Source: Duganella levis (GTDB taxonomy: Bacteria; Pseudomonadota; Gammaproteobacteria; Burkholderiales; Burkholderiaceae_D). Taken from it: a stretch of 64,000 bases of DNA. Below, piece by piece: positions 8,650 to 17,392 of this stretch. The notes under the pieces are model-generated. The model saw only the letters and a program-made list of their open reading frames with translations. It searched no databases and had not been told where the DNA came from. A program made the translations under genes and the position numbers. Numbering within the stretch: position 1 is the first letter of the stretch; every line of letters starts with the position of its first letter. Location: NCBI RefSeq assembly GCF_009857605.1, contig NZ_WWCT01000001.1, positions 1 to 64,000 on the forward strand. Direction: 5' to 3'.

Positions 8650-11123
8650 GAACTGTGCTCCTTATGTGCGAGTTTCTGGCGCCGCTGGCGGATTCGTTGT
8701 TGAAGGACTGGCTCCCACGCCTCTGGCGCATCGCCAACTTTGGCGCGGATCTCGTCCAGCAGCAGCACGTTGTCCAGTGAGCCCGAAAAGATGTTCAGGA
8801 TGTCCGGCATGTCGCTGAGGTCGTACTTGAGGATGGCCGACTGGTGGTTTTGCTTGACCAGCAGCAGCCTGCTGTTTTCGTTCATGTTGCGAATAAGGTT
8901 GAATTCCTGTTCGCTGAGCTTGAAGCCCAGCACATAGTCGTCGTGATCGGCCGCCGGGTTGGGCAGGAAGATCTTGGTCACGCACTGCTCGACGATGGTC
9001 TTGCTGATGCGGTGCAGCAGGGTATCGGCCGGGGATTGCGTGATGAACACGCCGAGGCCATTCAGTTTGCGGATGGTTTTTTGCCGGTTGTAGACCGAAT
9101 CGGCGAACTGGTCGTTTTCCAGGTATTTCCAGAATTCTTCCATGTAGTACACGAAGGGATTGCCGTCGATCATATCGGTGCTCATGTGCAGCAGCAGGTC
9201 GACGATGGGCGAACAGAGTTGTGCGTCATCGAGGATCTCGGTGCAGTCGTAACCGTAGATGCTCACGCCTTGCAGATCCAGCGCGTGCGTGTGGCGCGGG
9301 TTATCGAAGGCCCAGCCGAGCGGACCTTGGGCAGTCCATTTGTGCAGCCGGTCGCGCAGGCTGCGTCCTCCCTGGCGTACGGTGAGGTTTTGCCACACGG
9401 TCGACAGGCGGCGCAGTTCGAATGGGATGGCGTCACTCATCACGGTGCGCACGGCGTGGCTGCTTTCGCTTTCCTCCTGGGTTGCGTCGCCGGGCTGGGC
9501 CGGTCCTGCCAGCAGCCGCAGCCACTGTTCGGCATAGGCGATGTTGCGTTCGGTCAGCGGTAGCTGGAACGGATTCAGGCCGGTCGGTTCACCGCGCTTG
9601 AAGCCGGTGTAGTGGCCATCCAGGCGGCGAATGCAGATCTCGGCGCCACGCTCCTTGTCGAAAAACATGGCGTGGTAGCCAGCATATTTCTGGGCCAGGG
9701 TCATCAGGCCGTTCACCAGCGCGGTCTTACCGACACCGGTGGGGCCGATCACGATGGTGTTGCCTGGGCGTTTGTCGTCGGTGGAGTCCTGGTCCACCGG
9801 CGAGGCATGGTGGTTGAGGAAGTAGGGCTGTCCGCTGGGCGTGTCCATCAGCGCCAGCGCGGGTCCCCAGGGGTTGCCGTCGCGTTTGCCTTGCGCGAAG
9901 TTATGCAGCGGCGCCAGGTTGGTGAAGTTCTTGCTGGTGATCGCGGCTTCACGCGGCCGCATGCGCCAGTTGCCGGGCAGTTGCGCGAACCACGCGCATT
10001 CGGGGATGGCATCGACAATCGCCATCTTGAAGCCCGGTCCGTCCTGTAGTGCGGTGCGTGCGTGCGCCATGTGGCGCGCCGTTTGCGCCGGCGTGTCGCC
10101 AAACACTGCCAGCGAATAATGGTATTCACCCATCTGGATATCGCCGCTGTTGACTTCGCCCATGGCGGCGTCGATCTCTTCGATCTCGCGCGTCGATGGA
10201 TCCTGCGCCGCATACAGGTGGCCCCGTTGCCGGTCCAGGACGTGCAGGGCATCGCGCTTGCCCAGCATCGAGAAGCTCTGGGTTTCGATGTATTCGTAGT
10301 CGCTGTACAGGATGGCATTGTTCATCCCCGGCTGGGAAGTGCTGGGGTAGTCCTGGAAGTCCAGCAGGCCGGCGAAACGGCGCTGTTCGGGATGCCAGAT
10401 CTCCAGCATGCCGTTGCTGTCGCCGAAATGCAGGCGCGACACCGGCAGGTAGTCGGCCAGCCGGGTGTCATGGCAGGCGACTTCTTCCCACACGCCGTTC
10501 AGCAGGAAGCCGTAGAATGCGGCCTGCTCGGAATAGGCATGCCCGGCGTGCCGGTACTCGCCCAGCCGTTCCGGTCCGTAGCTGCGCAGGCTGTTTTCCA
10601 GCCGTTGGCCCATCTCGTCGATCGCTGCAAGATTGCTTTGCTGTGCCGCCAGAAGCTCGGCGAGGCTGGCGCCCGCCAGGCGCTTGCGCAAGCCTGCCCT
10701 AGGCCAGTTCAGCGGCCGGTACAGCAACGACAGGTAGAGCTCGGTCACCATCTGGCGCGGGCCAGGCGCCGTCCGGTTGCTGGTCAGGCTGGCGTGGTAG
10801 CGTTGCGTGAAGTGGCGCGCGAACGCCTGTTCCGGTATGCCGCCCGGGACGAGGTTGACCGCGCGCCTGACCTTGTGCGCCCAGATGGCACAGCGGCCGC
10901 CGCCCATCGCGTTCCAGAAGTTGTGCAGGGTGCGTTTGCGGTCGGCGATGAAGGCGGGATCGGCGGTTTCAAACGCGATGCCGGCGATGCGCCAGGTGGC
11001 CAGCAAGTCGCCGTTGTGGCGCAGCCGGATCACCTCGGGACTGATCCAGCCGCCGAAGGGGACGTGGTCGGCGATCGCCGCTTCGGCGTGGGCGCGGCGG
11101 CGCAGTGCGGTCAGGGCGCGCAT
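8646..11123 (-). CDS. virB4: VirB4 transport ATPase
   Basis: 825 residues, the normal size. VirB4 is the largest ATPase of the system and is needed for pilus biogenesis. An N-terminal CagE/TrbE domain covers about the first 400 residues. The P-loop GPTGVGKTALV is near residue 460 and the Walker B region (VYYMEEFWKYL) near residue 657. The ATG at 11123 (MRALTALRRR) is one base after the virB3 stop. An in-frame upstream extension only mirrors virB3 in another frame and is rejected. Confidence 0.94.
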   Translation of the reverse strand: MRALTALRRRAHAEAAIADHVPFGGWISPEVIRLRHNGDLLATWRIAGIAFETADPAFIADRKRTLHNFWNAMGGGRCAIWAHKVRRAVNLVPGGIPEQAFARHFTQRYHASLTSNRTAPGPRQMVTELYLSLLYRPLNWPRAGLRKRLAGASLAELLAAQQSNLAAIDEMGQRLENSLRSYGPERLGEYRHAGHAYSEQAAFYGFLLNGVWEEVACHDTRLADYLPVSRLHFGDSNGMLEIWHPEQRRFAGLLDFQDYPSTSQPGMNNAILYSDYEYIETQSFSMLGKRDALHVLDRQRGHLYAAQDPSTREIEEIDAAMGEVNSGDIQMGEYHYSLAVFGDTPAQTARHMAHARTALQDGPGFKMAIVDAIPECAWFAQLPGNWRMRPREAAITSKNFTNLAPLHNFAQGKRDGNPWGPALALMDTPSGQPYFLNHHASPVDQDSTDDKRPGNTIVIGPTGVGKTALVNGLMTLAQKYAGYHAMFFDKERGAEICIRRLDGHYTGFKRGEPTGLNPFQLPLTERNIAYAEQWLRLLAGPAQPGDATQEESESSHAVRTVMSDAIPFELRRLSTVWQNLTVRQGGRSLRDRLHKWTAQGPLGWAFDNPRHTHALDLQGVSIYGYDCTEILDDAQLCSPIVDLLLHMSTDMIDGNPFVYYMEEFWKYLENDQFADSVYNRQKTIRKLNGLGVFITQSPADTLLHRISKTIVEQCVTKIFLPNPAADHDDYVLGFKLSEQEFNLIRNMNENSRLLLVKQNHQSAILKYDLSDMPDILNIFSGSLDNVLLLDEIRAKVGDAPEAWEPVLQQRIRQRRQKLAHKEHSS

Positions 11124-11124
11124 G

Positions 11125-11451
11125 TCAGTTCCGGCGTTGGTAGTTGTGGGGGCTGTAGGAGTAGGCTCCCCAGCGCAGTCTGGACGACCAGTGAAGCAGG
11201 CGCATGCGGATGCGCAGCCATATCTGGCGCAGACGCTGGTCGTCTTGCTTGGTGAGGGCGCGCATCTCCAGCACCAGCGGCACGTAGACCAGGGCCGCGA
11301 GCAGCAGGGCGTAGGGCGTGAGCAGATAGGCCAGCCAGACCCCTGCCAAGGCACAAGCTAGCGTGATTGTTACCATCGGCATCAGCGGGATGCCGAGCAG
11401 CATCGCCGGCCGGGTGCAGCCGCGGAAGAAAGGGTCCTCGAAGTCGTCCAT
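11125..11451 (-). CDS. virB3: VirB3 inner-membrane protein
   Basis: 108 residues. The start MDDFEDPFFRGCTRPAMLLG is the typical VirB3 opening, in which the FxGxTRP motif precedes two adjacent membrane helices (about residues 15-55). A basic C-terminal tail follows. It lies between virB2 and virB4, as in nearly all MPF-T systems. Confidence 0.92.
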   Translation of the reverse strand: MDDFEDPFFRGCTRPAMLLGIPLMPMVTITLACALAGVWLAYLLTPYALLLAALVYVPLVLEMRALTKQDDQRLRQIWLRIRMRLLHWSSRLRWGAYSYSPHNYQRRN

Positions 11452-11467
11452 GGCGCGCGCTCAGTGC

Positions 11468-11758
11468 TTAATTGACGAATTGCGCTGCGTACACGCCTGC
11501 GCCTGCGGAAATACCCGCTCCGACAAGGAGGTGCCATACGTCAATTACTCGTTTATGCCTCGCGCCAATTTCAATGCCGGCGATGACAAAAAAGGTTGTG
11601 AACACGACGACACAGGCCGCGATCAACAGGTTCAGGCCAAATTGCAAGTTCTCCGTGATTTTTGTCTGTTGGACCTGCGCCGAGGCCGATATGCAGGCGC
11701 TGTACAACACGGCGAAGATGCTGGCGGACAGGCGGCGCGAAGCCGGTAGCTTGTTCAT
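11468..11758 (-). CDS. virB2: VirB2 major pilin
   Basis: 96 residues. A long signal peptide (about residues 1-29, ending SASAQ) is followed by two hydrophobic helices joined by a short basic loop (EIGARHKR). This is the layout of VirB2/TrbC pilin precursors. An AGGGGAG ribosome-binding site lies just upstream of the ATG at 11758; a longer in-frame start at 11809 has no such site. It is the first gene of the secretion operon. Confidence 0.9.
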   Translation of the reverse strand: MNKLPASRRLSASIFAVLYSACISASAQVQQTKITENLQFGLNLLIAACVVVFTTFFVIAGIEIGARHKRVIDVWHLLVGAGISAGAGVYAAQFVN

Positions 11759-12085
11759 GGTGTCTCCCCTGGGGATCAAAGCCGTGGCGCAATGGCCTTG
11801 CGGACTCATGTTCTTGTTGGAAATAAACGTTAATTTATGGATAACTTAATGAGTAGGCTAAACCAACGACAGGGGCGCTTCAAGCCGGCCGCAACGGGCG
11901 TTTGATCTGGCGCTAATGTGCTGCGTGTCCCGCTGTTTTGTTGCGTATTGATTGATCCCGCACAGCACGTGTTTTTTCGCTGCTGGGTTGGCCCTGGTGA
12001 ACGGATGGGGCTTGATCTGCCGCATGCCGGCGCACTGCGGGCGGCGTACAACAGCAGCTAGATGGCACATTTACGCGGAGTGGCG
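11759..12085. promoter_or_regulatory. Divergent control region between the virB operon and parA
   Basis: About 325 bases separate two diverging transcription units, so promoters for both must lie here. The stretch 11815-11860 is unusually AT-rich for this element and includes TTAATTTATGGATAAC, a plausible promoter or operator core. A GGAG site precedes parA. No convincing pair of -35 and -10 boxes could be assigned by eye. Confidence 0.5.
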
Positions 12086-12931
12086 ATGAAAACCGTGGCG
12101 GTGGCGACCCAGAAGGGCGGGGTGGGCAAAACCTTTGTGTCTTGCCAGCTCGGCTTTCGCTTGTCTGGCCTGGGGGCACCGACGCTGCTCTTGGAGCTGG
12201 ACCAGCAATTGAACGCCAGCGACAGCATGGCGCGTGGCGGCCTGGTGGCGTGCGCGCCGTTCACCATGCTGGATGTGTTCGAGGGGCGCGCCGGTCAGCT
12301 GCCGCCCGGCCAGCTGGTGATGGTGCCGGGCCATCCGGACCTGGCGGCCTTGGAGCGCCAGCCGGAGCGCCACAATGCCTTCGTCAATGCGCTGCAGCAC
12401 TTTCTGGCCACGGTGGCCGGACGGTTCAGGGTGTGCGTGATGGACACCAATCCCAGTCCCGATGTGCGCTACGCGGCGGCGCTGGCGACCGCCGACTTCC
12501 TGCTGGCGCCGGTGCAACTGAATCAGGAGGCGATCGACGGCATCGCGACGCTGCTGCATCACCGGCGCTACGGCTATCACAAGGTCCGCCAGGTCTTGAA
12601 TCCCAGGCTGGAACTGATCGGGATTTTGCCGAACCTGGTGGAGGGCACGCCGTTCCAGCGCGCCAATCTGCAGCAGCTGGTGCTGCACCATCCGGGCTTG
12701 CTGATCCCGGTGCCGCGCGGCGACGTCATGGGGTACGCCTATATTCCGACCCGGACCGCGGTGGCGGAAGCGCAGGCGGCCGGCGTGCCGCTGTGGCAGT
12801 TGCGTCAGCGTCCTGCTGGCGCGCAGCCGGTGGGCGGCGGCACGCCGGTGCGGAGCGCGGCGCGCGATGCCTGGCGCGAAATCAAGCCGTCGTTCGACGC
12901 CATTGCCGCGCGCCTGCTGCGCGAGGACTGA
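12086..12931 (+). CDS. parA: ParA-family partition ATPase
   Basis: 281 residues. The deviant Walker A motif KGGVGKT is at residues 10-16, and the family phrase VCVMDTNPSPDVRYAAALATAD follows. These Mrp/MinD-type ATPases move plasmid or ICE DNA together with ParB. The ATG at 12086 has a GGAG 7 bases upstream, whereas the earlier in-frame ATG at 12062 has none. The stop is followed after one base by parB, so the two form an operon. Confidence 0.9.
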   Translation: MKTVAVATQKGGVGKTFVSCQLGFRLSGLGAPTLLLELDQQLNASDSMARGGLVACAPFTMLDVFEGRAGQLPPGQLVMVPGHPDLAALERQPERHNAFVNALQHFLATVAGRFRVCVMDTNPSPDVRYAAALATADFLLAPVQLNQEAIDGIATLLHHRRYGYHKVRQVLNPRLELIGILPNLVEGTPFQRANLQQLVLHHPGLLIPVPRGDVMGYAYIPTRTAVAEAQAAGVPLWQLRQRPAGAQPVGGGTPVRSAARDAWREIKPSFDAIAARLLRED

Positions 12932-12932
12932 G

Positions 12933-13922
12933 ATGGCGCTCGACCTGTCCCGTCTGGATCAAGGCCCGGTGCTGTCGCGGTCGCGGGCGGTGCCGCCGGC
13001 GGCGCCGGTGGCCGACTTTGAAGAAGATCCGGGCCAGCCGCGCAGCGAATTCGACGACGACGCGGCGTTTGCCGCGCTGGTCGCCGATATCCGGCAGCGC
13101 GGCGTGCTGCAGCCGCTGGTGGTGCGGCGCATGGATAGCGGGCGGCTGCGGATACGCTTTGGCGCGCGCCGCTACCGGGCCGCGTTGCGCGCCGGCCTGG
13201 CGGTCATCCCGTACGTCGAGACCGAGGATGAGCGCCAGTTCGACGATTATGCGCAGGTGGCGGAGAATGCCCACCGTCAGCCGCTGCAGCCGCTCGAACT
13301 GGGCTGCTTCATCGTCCGCAAGCTGGCGGCGGGCGAGACGCGTCGTGGCGTGGCCGCACGGCTGGACATGGATCCCAGTGCGGTGACCCATTTGCTGGCA
13401 CTGGCAGTGGCGCCGCCGCCGTTGTTGCTCGAGCTGTACCATAGCCGGCGCTGCCGTGCGCCGTATTATCTCTACCTGTTGCGCAAGCTGATGCGGCGTG
13501 ATGCAGCGTTGGTGGAGCGGCGTCTGGAGGCGGTGCCGCACGTCGACCTGGCGACGATCGAGGCGATGACGGAAGAACTACGGCGCAAGACTGCGCTGTC
13601 GCGCGCTGGTGGACCGGTCTCTCCTTCTGACGCAGGCTCCGCGGCGTTGCCGGCCGCAGCGCGCAGCGCGCGCCGGCGCGCCGGGCGCCGGCCGGCGGTG
13701 GGGAATGGCGGTGCGGTGCGACTGTTCGGATACCTGGATGGCAGGGTGTTGGAATTGATGCTGATGGCGCCGCCGGCGGCGGGCCAGGCATGGGTGCGCT
13801 ACGCAGACGAGCATGCGCCCCAACTGGTCCTGCTGGCGGACATTCGCCTGACCGTGATCACGGCGGCAGGCGATGCCGGCGAGGCGCCGGCCGCCAATGC
13901 ATCCGGCATGCTGCCGCCCTGA
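12933..13922 (+). CDS. parB: ParB-family partition protein
   Basis: 329 residues. The N-terminal ParB/Srx-like domain contains GARRYRAALRAGL, equivalent to the GERRYRA box. A helix-turn-helix (GVAARLDMDPSAVTHLLAL) sits near residues 140-160, and an Arg-rich linker leads to a C-terminal domain. It binds centromere-like sites and works with ParA. It is distinct from the much larger ParB-like protein at 17393. Confidence 0.88.
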   Translation: MALDLSRLDQGPVLSRSRAVPPAAPVADFEEDPGQPRSEFDDDAAFAALVADIRQRGVLQPLVVRRMDSGRLRIRFGARRYRAALRAGLAVIPYVETEDERQFDDYAQVAENAHRQPLQPLELGCFIVRKLAAGETRRGVAARLDMDPSAVTHLLALAVAPPPLLLELYHSRRCRAPYYLYLLRKLMRRDAALVERRLEAVPHVDLATIEAMTEELRRKTALSRAGGPVSPSDAGSAALPAAARSARRRAGRRPAVGNGGAVRLFGYLDGRVLELMLMAPPAAGQAWVRYADEHAPQLVLLADIRLTVITAAGDAGEAPAANASGMLPP

Positions 13923-13948
13923 ATGCCCCGCACAGGTGCCGACCGGGG

Positions 13949-14710
13949 TCAGAACAGGTTCAACTGGACGTCCGGCGTCGGCCCGGCGGCGACTTCCTTG
14001 GGCGCCTGGCGGCTGGCAGGAAGCTTGGGTGCCGGCTCGGCTTGCAAGAGATCGGCCGGGTAGAGTTGCAGCAGCGCGCGCGCAAACTCGGGGTTGGTGG
14101 ACCCCAGCCAGTCGTCGTAGTCCTGCGGCCGCAGGATGGCGACGCCGCGTTTTTCCTTGTCGCTATGGAAGCGCCGTAGCAGCGGGTGGTGGTCGGCGTT
14201 CAGCGTGAAATGGGTGAAGCTGTAGGCGGTGGCGCCGTCCGCTTCCTCCCAGCTGCGCCACATGCCGGGCAGGCCAAACGGTTCGCCGCTGGCCAGCCCG
14301 ATGCGCCAGCGCTCGTGCACGCCGGTTTCCCAGTTCGGTTCGAACACTGCCTGGGCGGGAACGATGCACAGCTGCTGCTGTTGCCAGAAGCGCTTGTAGT
14401 TGAGCCGGCTGCCGACGTCCTCGGCGCGCGCATTCATGGTATCCAGCGGGATGCGCTTGCGCTGGACCTCGCGACCGGCTGCCAACTGCTGCTGCTCGGC
14501 CGCGGTCAGCGCGCGGAACGGCCGGTGCCGCTGCGGCACGAAGGCATAGCTGCCGACCATGCCCTTGCGGCGACCGTGGTCGTCGTGGACGATGAACGGC
14601 GCCAGGTGGTCGCGGTAGATCTCCTCGCGCCAGTCGTCGCTGGCTTCGATCGGGGTGCGGAACCAGTCGAAGGCGATCTGCCGGCTGACGGTGAGGTAGT
14701 TGACGCACAT
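13949..14710 (-). CDS. SRAP-family (YedK/HMCES-like) abasic-site shield, intact
   Basis: 253 residues. SRAP proteins form a covalent thiazolidine link to abasic sites in single-stranded DNA through Cys2. Here the protein begins Met-Cys, and the conserved NARAE and the later HPLL segment with the active-site His are present. Carriage by a conjugative element fits protection of the transferred single strand. A second, longer SRAP gene at 33229-34194 is dead. Confidence 0.9.
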   Translation of the reverse strand: MCVNYLTVSRQIAFDWFRTPIEASDDWREEIYRDHLAPFIVHDDHGRRKGMVGSYAFVPQRHRPFRALTAAEQQQLAAGREVQRKRIPLDTMNARAEDVGSRLNYKRFWQQQQLCIVPAQAVFEPNWETGVHERWRIGLASGEPFGLPGMWRSWEEADGATAYSFTHFTLNADHHPLLRRFHSDKEKRGVAILRPQDYDDWLGSTNPEFARALLQLYPADLLQAEPAPKLPASRQAPKEVAAGPTPDVQLNLF

Positions 14711-14899
14711 GCTTGCTCCTGGCGGGATCGTGAGCCGCTAGTGTAGCGCGATCGCGGCGCGGGGGCGACCTGTTCGCGCCGGTGCGGGGCGGGTCGCATA
14801 CGGTGTTTCCGGGAATTAGACGCACCGTGTGCGCGCTAACATTGTCGCGGGGCGGGCCGCGCCAGAATTGGGGATGTGCATCAGCGCGGGCGATGAATC

Positions 14900-15184
14900 A
14901 TGACATTCATAAACGAGCACTGTCGGCGAAACTTGCGGGCGATCGGCGCGCTGGTCGTGGACGAGGATGGGGCGGAGGTCTTGCTAGGCTGCACCGTTGC
15001 CGAGTCGGCGTTCTTGTTCGACTACGCGGTGCGGGCGGCTGCGCAACGTACGCCGGCCGACACGCTGGTGTACAGCCAATTGCTCGAACTGCATCTTTCG
15101 GCGCGGTTGGCGCGGCTCAGACACACCTGCGGCGCCTGGCGGCTTGCCTTGCCCGAGGCGGGGCCGTCGAGGTCTTGTCCGTAG
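14900..15184 (+). CDS. Small unknown protein, paralogue of the one at 32005
   Basis: 94 residues, no recognised domain. Residues about 5-70 match the product at 32005: a basic start, then G-x-LV-x3-DG-x-EVL-x-G-x2-VAE and a helical region with LELHLSARL against LRHRHLQVR. Two members in one window support a real family. It stands alone between the SRAP gene and the DUF3606 gene. No function is proposed. Confidence 0.6.
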   Translation: MTFINEHCRRNLRAIGALVVDEDGAEVLLGCTVAESAFLFDYAVRAAAQRTPADTLVYSQLLELHLSARLARLRHTCGAWRLALPEAGPSRSCP

Positions 15185-15261
15185 GCTGGCCTCGGTGAAG
15201 AAGCGAACTGTACGATGATGGGCGTGGCGTTATGGTGGGGTTTTCGCAGAAGGAGCGCATC

Positions 15262-15438
15262 ATGCCGGATGACCTGAACAAACGCGGCCCGCTGGATCGT
15301 GTCCGTATCAACGTGCACGAGGAACATGAACTGCGCTACTGGACCCGGGAACTGAACGTGACAGCGGACGAATTGTCACGGGCGGTTGCCGCTGTCGGCG
15401 TCATGGCCGAGGACGTGCGCAAATATTTGCGCGCATAG
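15262..15438 (+). CDS. DUF3606-type small protein
   Basis: 58 residues. RVRINVHEEHELRYWTRELNV followed by a short helical tail (EDVRKYLRA) is the signature of DUF3606, a small family of unknown function common in Proteobacteria and their plasmids. The ATG at 15262 has an AGAAGGAG site just upstream; an earlier in-frame start is less likely. Confidence 0.75.
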   Translation: MPDDLNKRGPLDRVRINVHEEHELRYWTRELNVTADELSRAVAAVGVMAEDVRKYLRA

Positions 15439-15458
15439 GTGGGGCTGACGGCCGATTC

Positions 15459-15797
15459 ATGGCGAACGCGGCAGTGGCATACCCGCACACCCCCGATGGG
15501 CGCTATTTCGTCGTCAATGGGCGGTTGTGGCGGCTCAGCAATCCAGCGCTGCCGGCCGCGGTGAGGACGCGGCTGGTGGGCGACCTGATGGCGGCACGGC
15601 GCGCCGTGGGCGTGGCCAGGCGCGCTGGCGATGTCGAAGCCGAACAGCAGGCCAGGGCGGCTGTCGACCGGGTCAAGACGGCGCTCGGCGAGCGCGGGCC
15701 GGTGTGGTGGCATGACGGCGCACCGGATGACAACCGGCGCATGGCGGCCAATACACGCTACGCGGCGTGGTACGCGGCGCTGCCCCTGGATCGGTGA
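15459..15797 (+). CDS. Conserved hypothetical protein
   Basis: 112 residues. It begins with a DGRYFVVNGRLWRLSNPAL segment and continues with an Ala/Arg-rich helix (about residues 45-80) and a C-terminal WW pair. I recall similar proteins in Burkholderiales annotated only as hypothetical. It lies 20 bases after the DUF3606 gene on the same strand and may be cotranscribed. Confidence 0.65.
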   Translation: MANAAVAYPHTPDGRYFVVNGRLWRLSNPALPAAVRTRLVGDLMAARRAVGVARRAGDVEAEQQARAAVDRVKTALGERGPVWWHDGAPDDNRRMAANTRYAAWYAALPLDR

Positions 15798-15816
15798 TCG
15801 CGGCGGGCGCTTCTTA

Positions 15817-16104
15817 CTATTTGCTGCGATAGCCCTGCGGGTCTTTGCCGGCGATCCATGCTGGCGGACGGCCCTTGCCGTTCCACGTGCGGCCGCTGTC
15901 CGGATCGCGGTACTTGGCGTCGGAGCGTACCGTCGATGTTGCGCGTTTGCCTGCGGGTGGCGCCAGGTCGGCCAGTGTCAGGCCATGCGCATTCATCAGC
16001 GCGTGGATGCGGTCCTTGGCGGCGGCGATTTCGCGGGTGCGTGCGGCTTCGGCCTGCTGCCGCAGCGTCTGGATCTGGGCTTGTAGTTCGGCATAGCTGG
16101 CCAT
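15817..16104 (-). CDS. H-NS-family nucleoid protein
   Basis: 95 residues. The N-terminal half is a coiled-coil oligomerisation helix (residues 3-40). The C-terminal half holds the DNA-binding signature KYRDPDSGRTWNGKGRPPAWI. Such proteins silence AT-rich incoming DNA and are common on plasmids and ICEs as stealth factors. It converges on the gene at 15459, with 19 bases between the stops. Confidence 0.88.
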   Translation of the reverse strand: MASYAELQAQIQTLRQQAEAARTREIAAAKDRIHALMNAHGLTLADLAPPAGKRATSTVRSDAKYRDPDSGRTWNGKGRPPAWIAGKDPQGYRSK

Positions 16105-16328
16105 GCGGACTCCTTGTGGGGTGAGGCTGGCAATGTAGCACGGCGCGCGGTGATCGTGCTTGCGATTGATCCGGGCGAGGCCCTGCGGGCCTGTCCTCCT
16201 TGCGGGTCGCTGCGCTCCGTCCCTGCGGGACCGGGCCTGCGGCCCGCCTCCAGTCCTCCGCTCGCAACCCCCATTTCTTTGCTACTTCATTTTGGTTGCT
16301 TATTTGCAAGCGCTACGGCAGGTTGGCC

Positions 16329-16582
16329 GGAAGAAGCTGACGCCCCTTCCGGTGGGTGCACACCAGGGCGGCATGCCGCGCTGCGCGCGACATACCGCAA
16401 CGGCCACTGCAGTGATGCGGGAGAGGCTGCGCCACTCCCGGAGGCTAACACCATGGCGGCGTGCCGCGCTGCGCGTGACACACCGCAACGGCCACTGCGC
16501 AAATGCGGGAGAGGCTGACGCCACTCCCGGATGGCAGACACCATGCCGGCGTACCGCGCTGCGCGCGCCACACCGCACCCCC
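16329..16582. repeat. Three tandem copies of an 88-90 bp repeat
   Basis: The phrase GCATGCCGCGCTGCGCG and its variants recur at 16371, 16459 and 16549, periods of 88 and 90. Each copy also carries GGGAGAGGCTGACGCCACTCCCGG or a close form about 40 bases earlier, itself a small inverted repeat (GGGAG...CTCCC). The first copy is the most diverged. No credible ORF runs through it. It sits between the H-NS gene and the hairpins upstream of ardB. Confidence 0.75.
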
Positions 16583-16619
16583 TGAACCCCAACCACCTGA
16601 AGTGAGGGCGTGACGCTTT

Positions 16620-16660
16620 CAAAGGCCACGCCAGCGATACAGCCGCTGGCATGGCCTTTG
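16620..16660. repeat. Inverted repeat, 17-bp arms
   Basis: CAAAGGCCACGCCAGCG at 16620-16636 pairs with CGCTGGCATGGCCTTTG at 16644-16660, with one mismatch and a 7-base loop. It could fold in single-stranded transfer DNA or be a protein-binding site. Confidence 0.7.
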
Positions 16661-16745
16661 AGCCGCCGCTTGCGCTATGAAGCCGGCCGCGTCCCGCCCT
16701 GGGGCGCCTGCGGCGCTGCTCAACCCCGTGCACCTGCCACAGGCC

Positions 16746-16823
16746 GCGCTTTGCGCCAATCCCCCCACAAGTCCCCCAGGTTGGGCGAGGGGGACTTGTG
16801 GGGGGATCAGCCACGCAAAGCGC
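16746..16823. repeat. Long hairpin upstream of ardB (candidate single-strand promoter or priming site)
   Basis: A perfect 19-bp inverted repeat (16759-16777 against 16789-16807, 11-base loop) is extended by a second pair, GCGCTTTGCG (16746-16755) with CGCAAAGCGC (16814-16823). It lies 65 bases before ardB. It has no T-tract and no gene ending just before it, so it is not an ordinary terminator. The position suggests a structure that acts when the strand is single, but no clear -10 element is visible in the stem. Confidence 0.6.
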
Positions 16824-16888
16824 AAAACCTGTCTGCAGGATGAAGTGCGTGTCCACCTCGATGTCAACTTTCACTCAAGGAGAACAGC

Positions 16889-17332
16889 ATGGATCACGAT
16901 CAACAAGTCATGGCAGTACCGGAGGCGGAAAGCGGCCTCATCACCGCGCGGCTGGTGCCCTGCGAAGAGCGGTTGAGTTTCCTGCCGCAGCGTTTCGGCC
17001 CGCACTTCCTGCTGGCCGAGAACACCATCTACGACACGATGCGCCGACTGTGCTCCGGCAATAACGGCGGCTGGTGGGCGTTCTATCTGCTGTCGAACGG
17101 TGGCGTATTCATGGCACCGACCGATGCACTGGCTTACCACGTGGAATGCGAGGACAAGGGCTACGCGGGCTGGATGGAGGCGAAGCTGCTTGGCATGGGC
17201 GTGACGGCCATGGCGCTCAACCGGCTTTCCTTTATGCGCGGCGGGGCGCGCTATGCGGACCTGTTCTACAGACTGCGCGAGTTCATCAGCCAGCAACCGC
17301 AGGCGCGGCAGCTGGTCGCGCTGCTGGACTGA
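16889..17332 (+). CDS. ardB: ArdB/KlcA-family antirestriction protein
   Basis: 147 residues, normal size. The family core is clear: NTIYDTMRRLC, then GGWWAFYLLSNGGVFMAP. ArdB proteins protect incoming plasmid DNA from type I restriction without acting as DNA mimics. An AAGGAG site precedes the ATG. It is followed after 60 bases by the large parB-like gene, and both lie on the side of oriT that would enter first. Confidence 0.92.
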   Translation: MDHDQQVMAVPEAESGLITARLVPCEERLSFLPQRFGPHFLLAENTIYDTMRRLCSGNNGGWWAFYLLSNGGVFMAPTDALAYHVECEDKGYAGWMEAKLLGMGVTAMALNRLSFMRGGARYADLFYRLREFISQQPQARQLVALLD

Positions 17333-17392
17333 ACGGGTAGGCGGCTGGCGCGGGTGCGCCAGCCGCCATCGATATCGACTAAGGAGAACATC

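Noticed and set aside
10062..11255. Plus-strand ORF of 397 codons
   Set aside because: Antisense mirror of virB4 in GC-rich DNA; no family resemblance.
12142..13386. Plus-strand ORF of 414 codons spanning parA and parB
   Set aside because: It is an off-frame reading of two well-supported genes, with Gly/Arg/Ala-rich shadow composition.
16329..16582. Tandem repeats considered as a CRISPR array
   Set aside because: The period is 88-90 bases with near-uniform similarity through the whole unit, no short repeat with unique spacers, and no cas genes.
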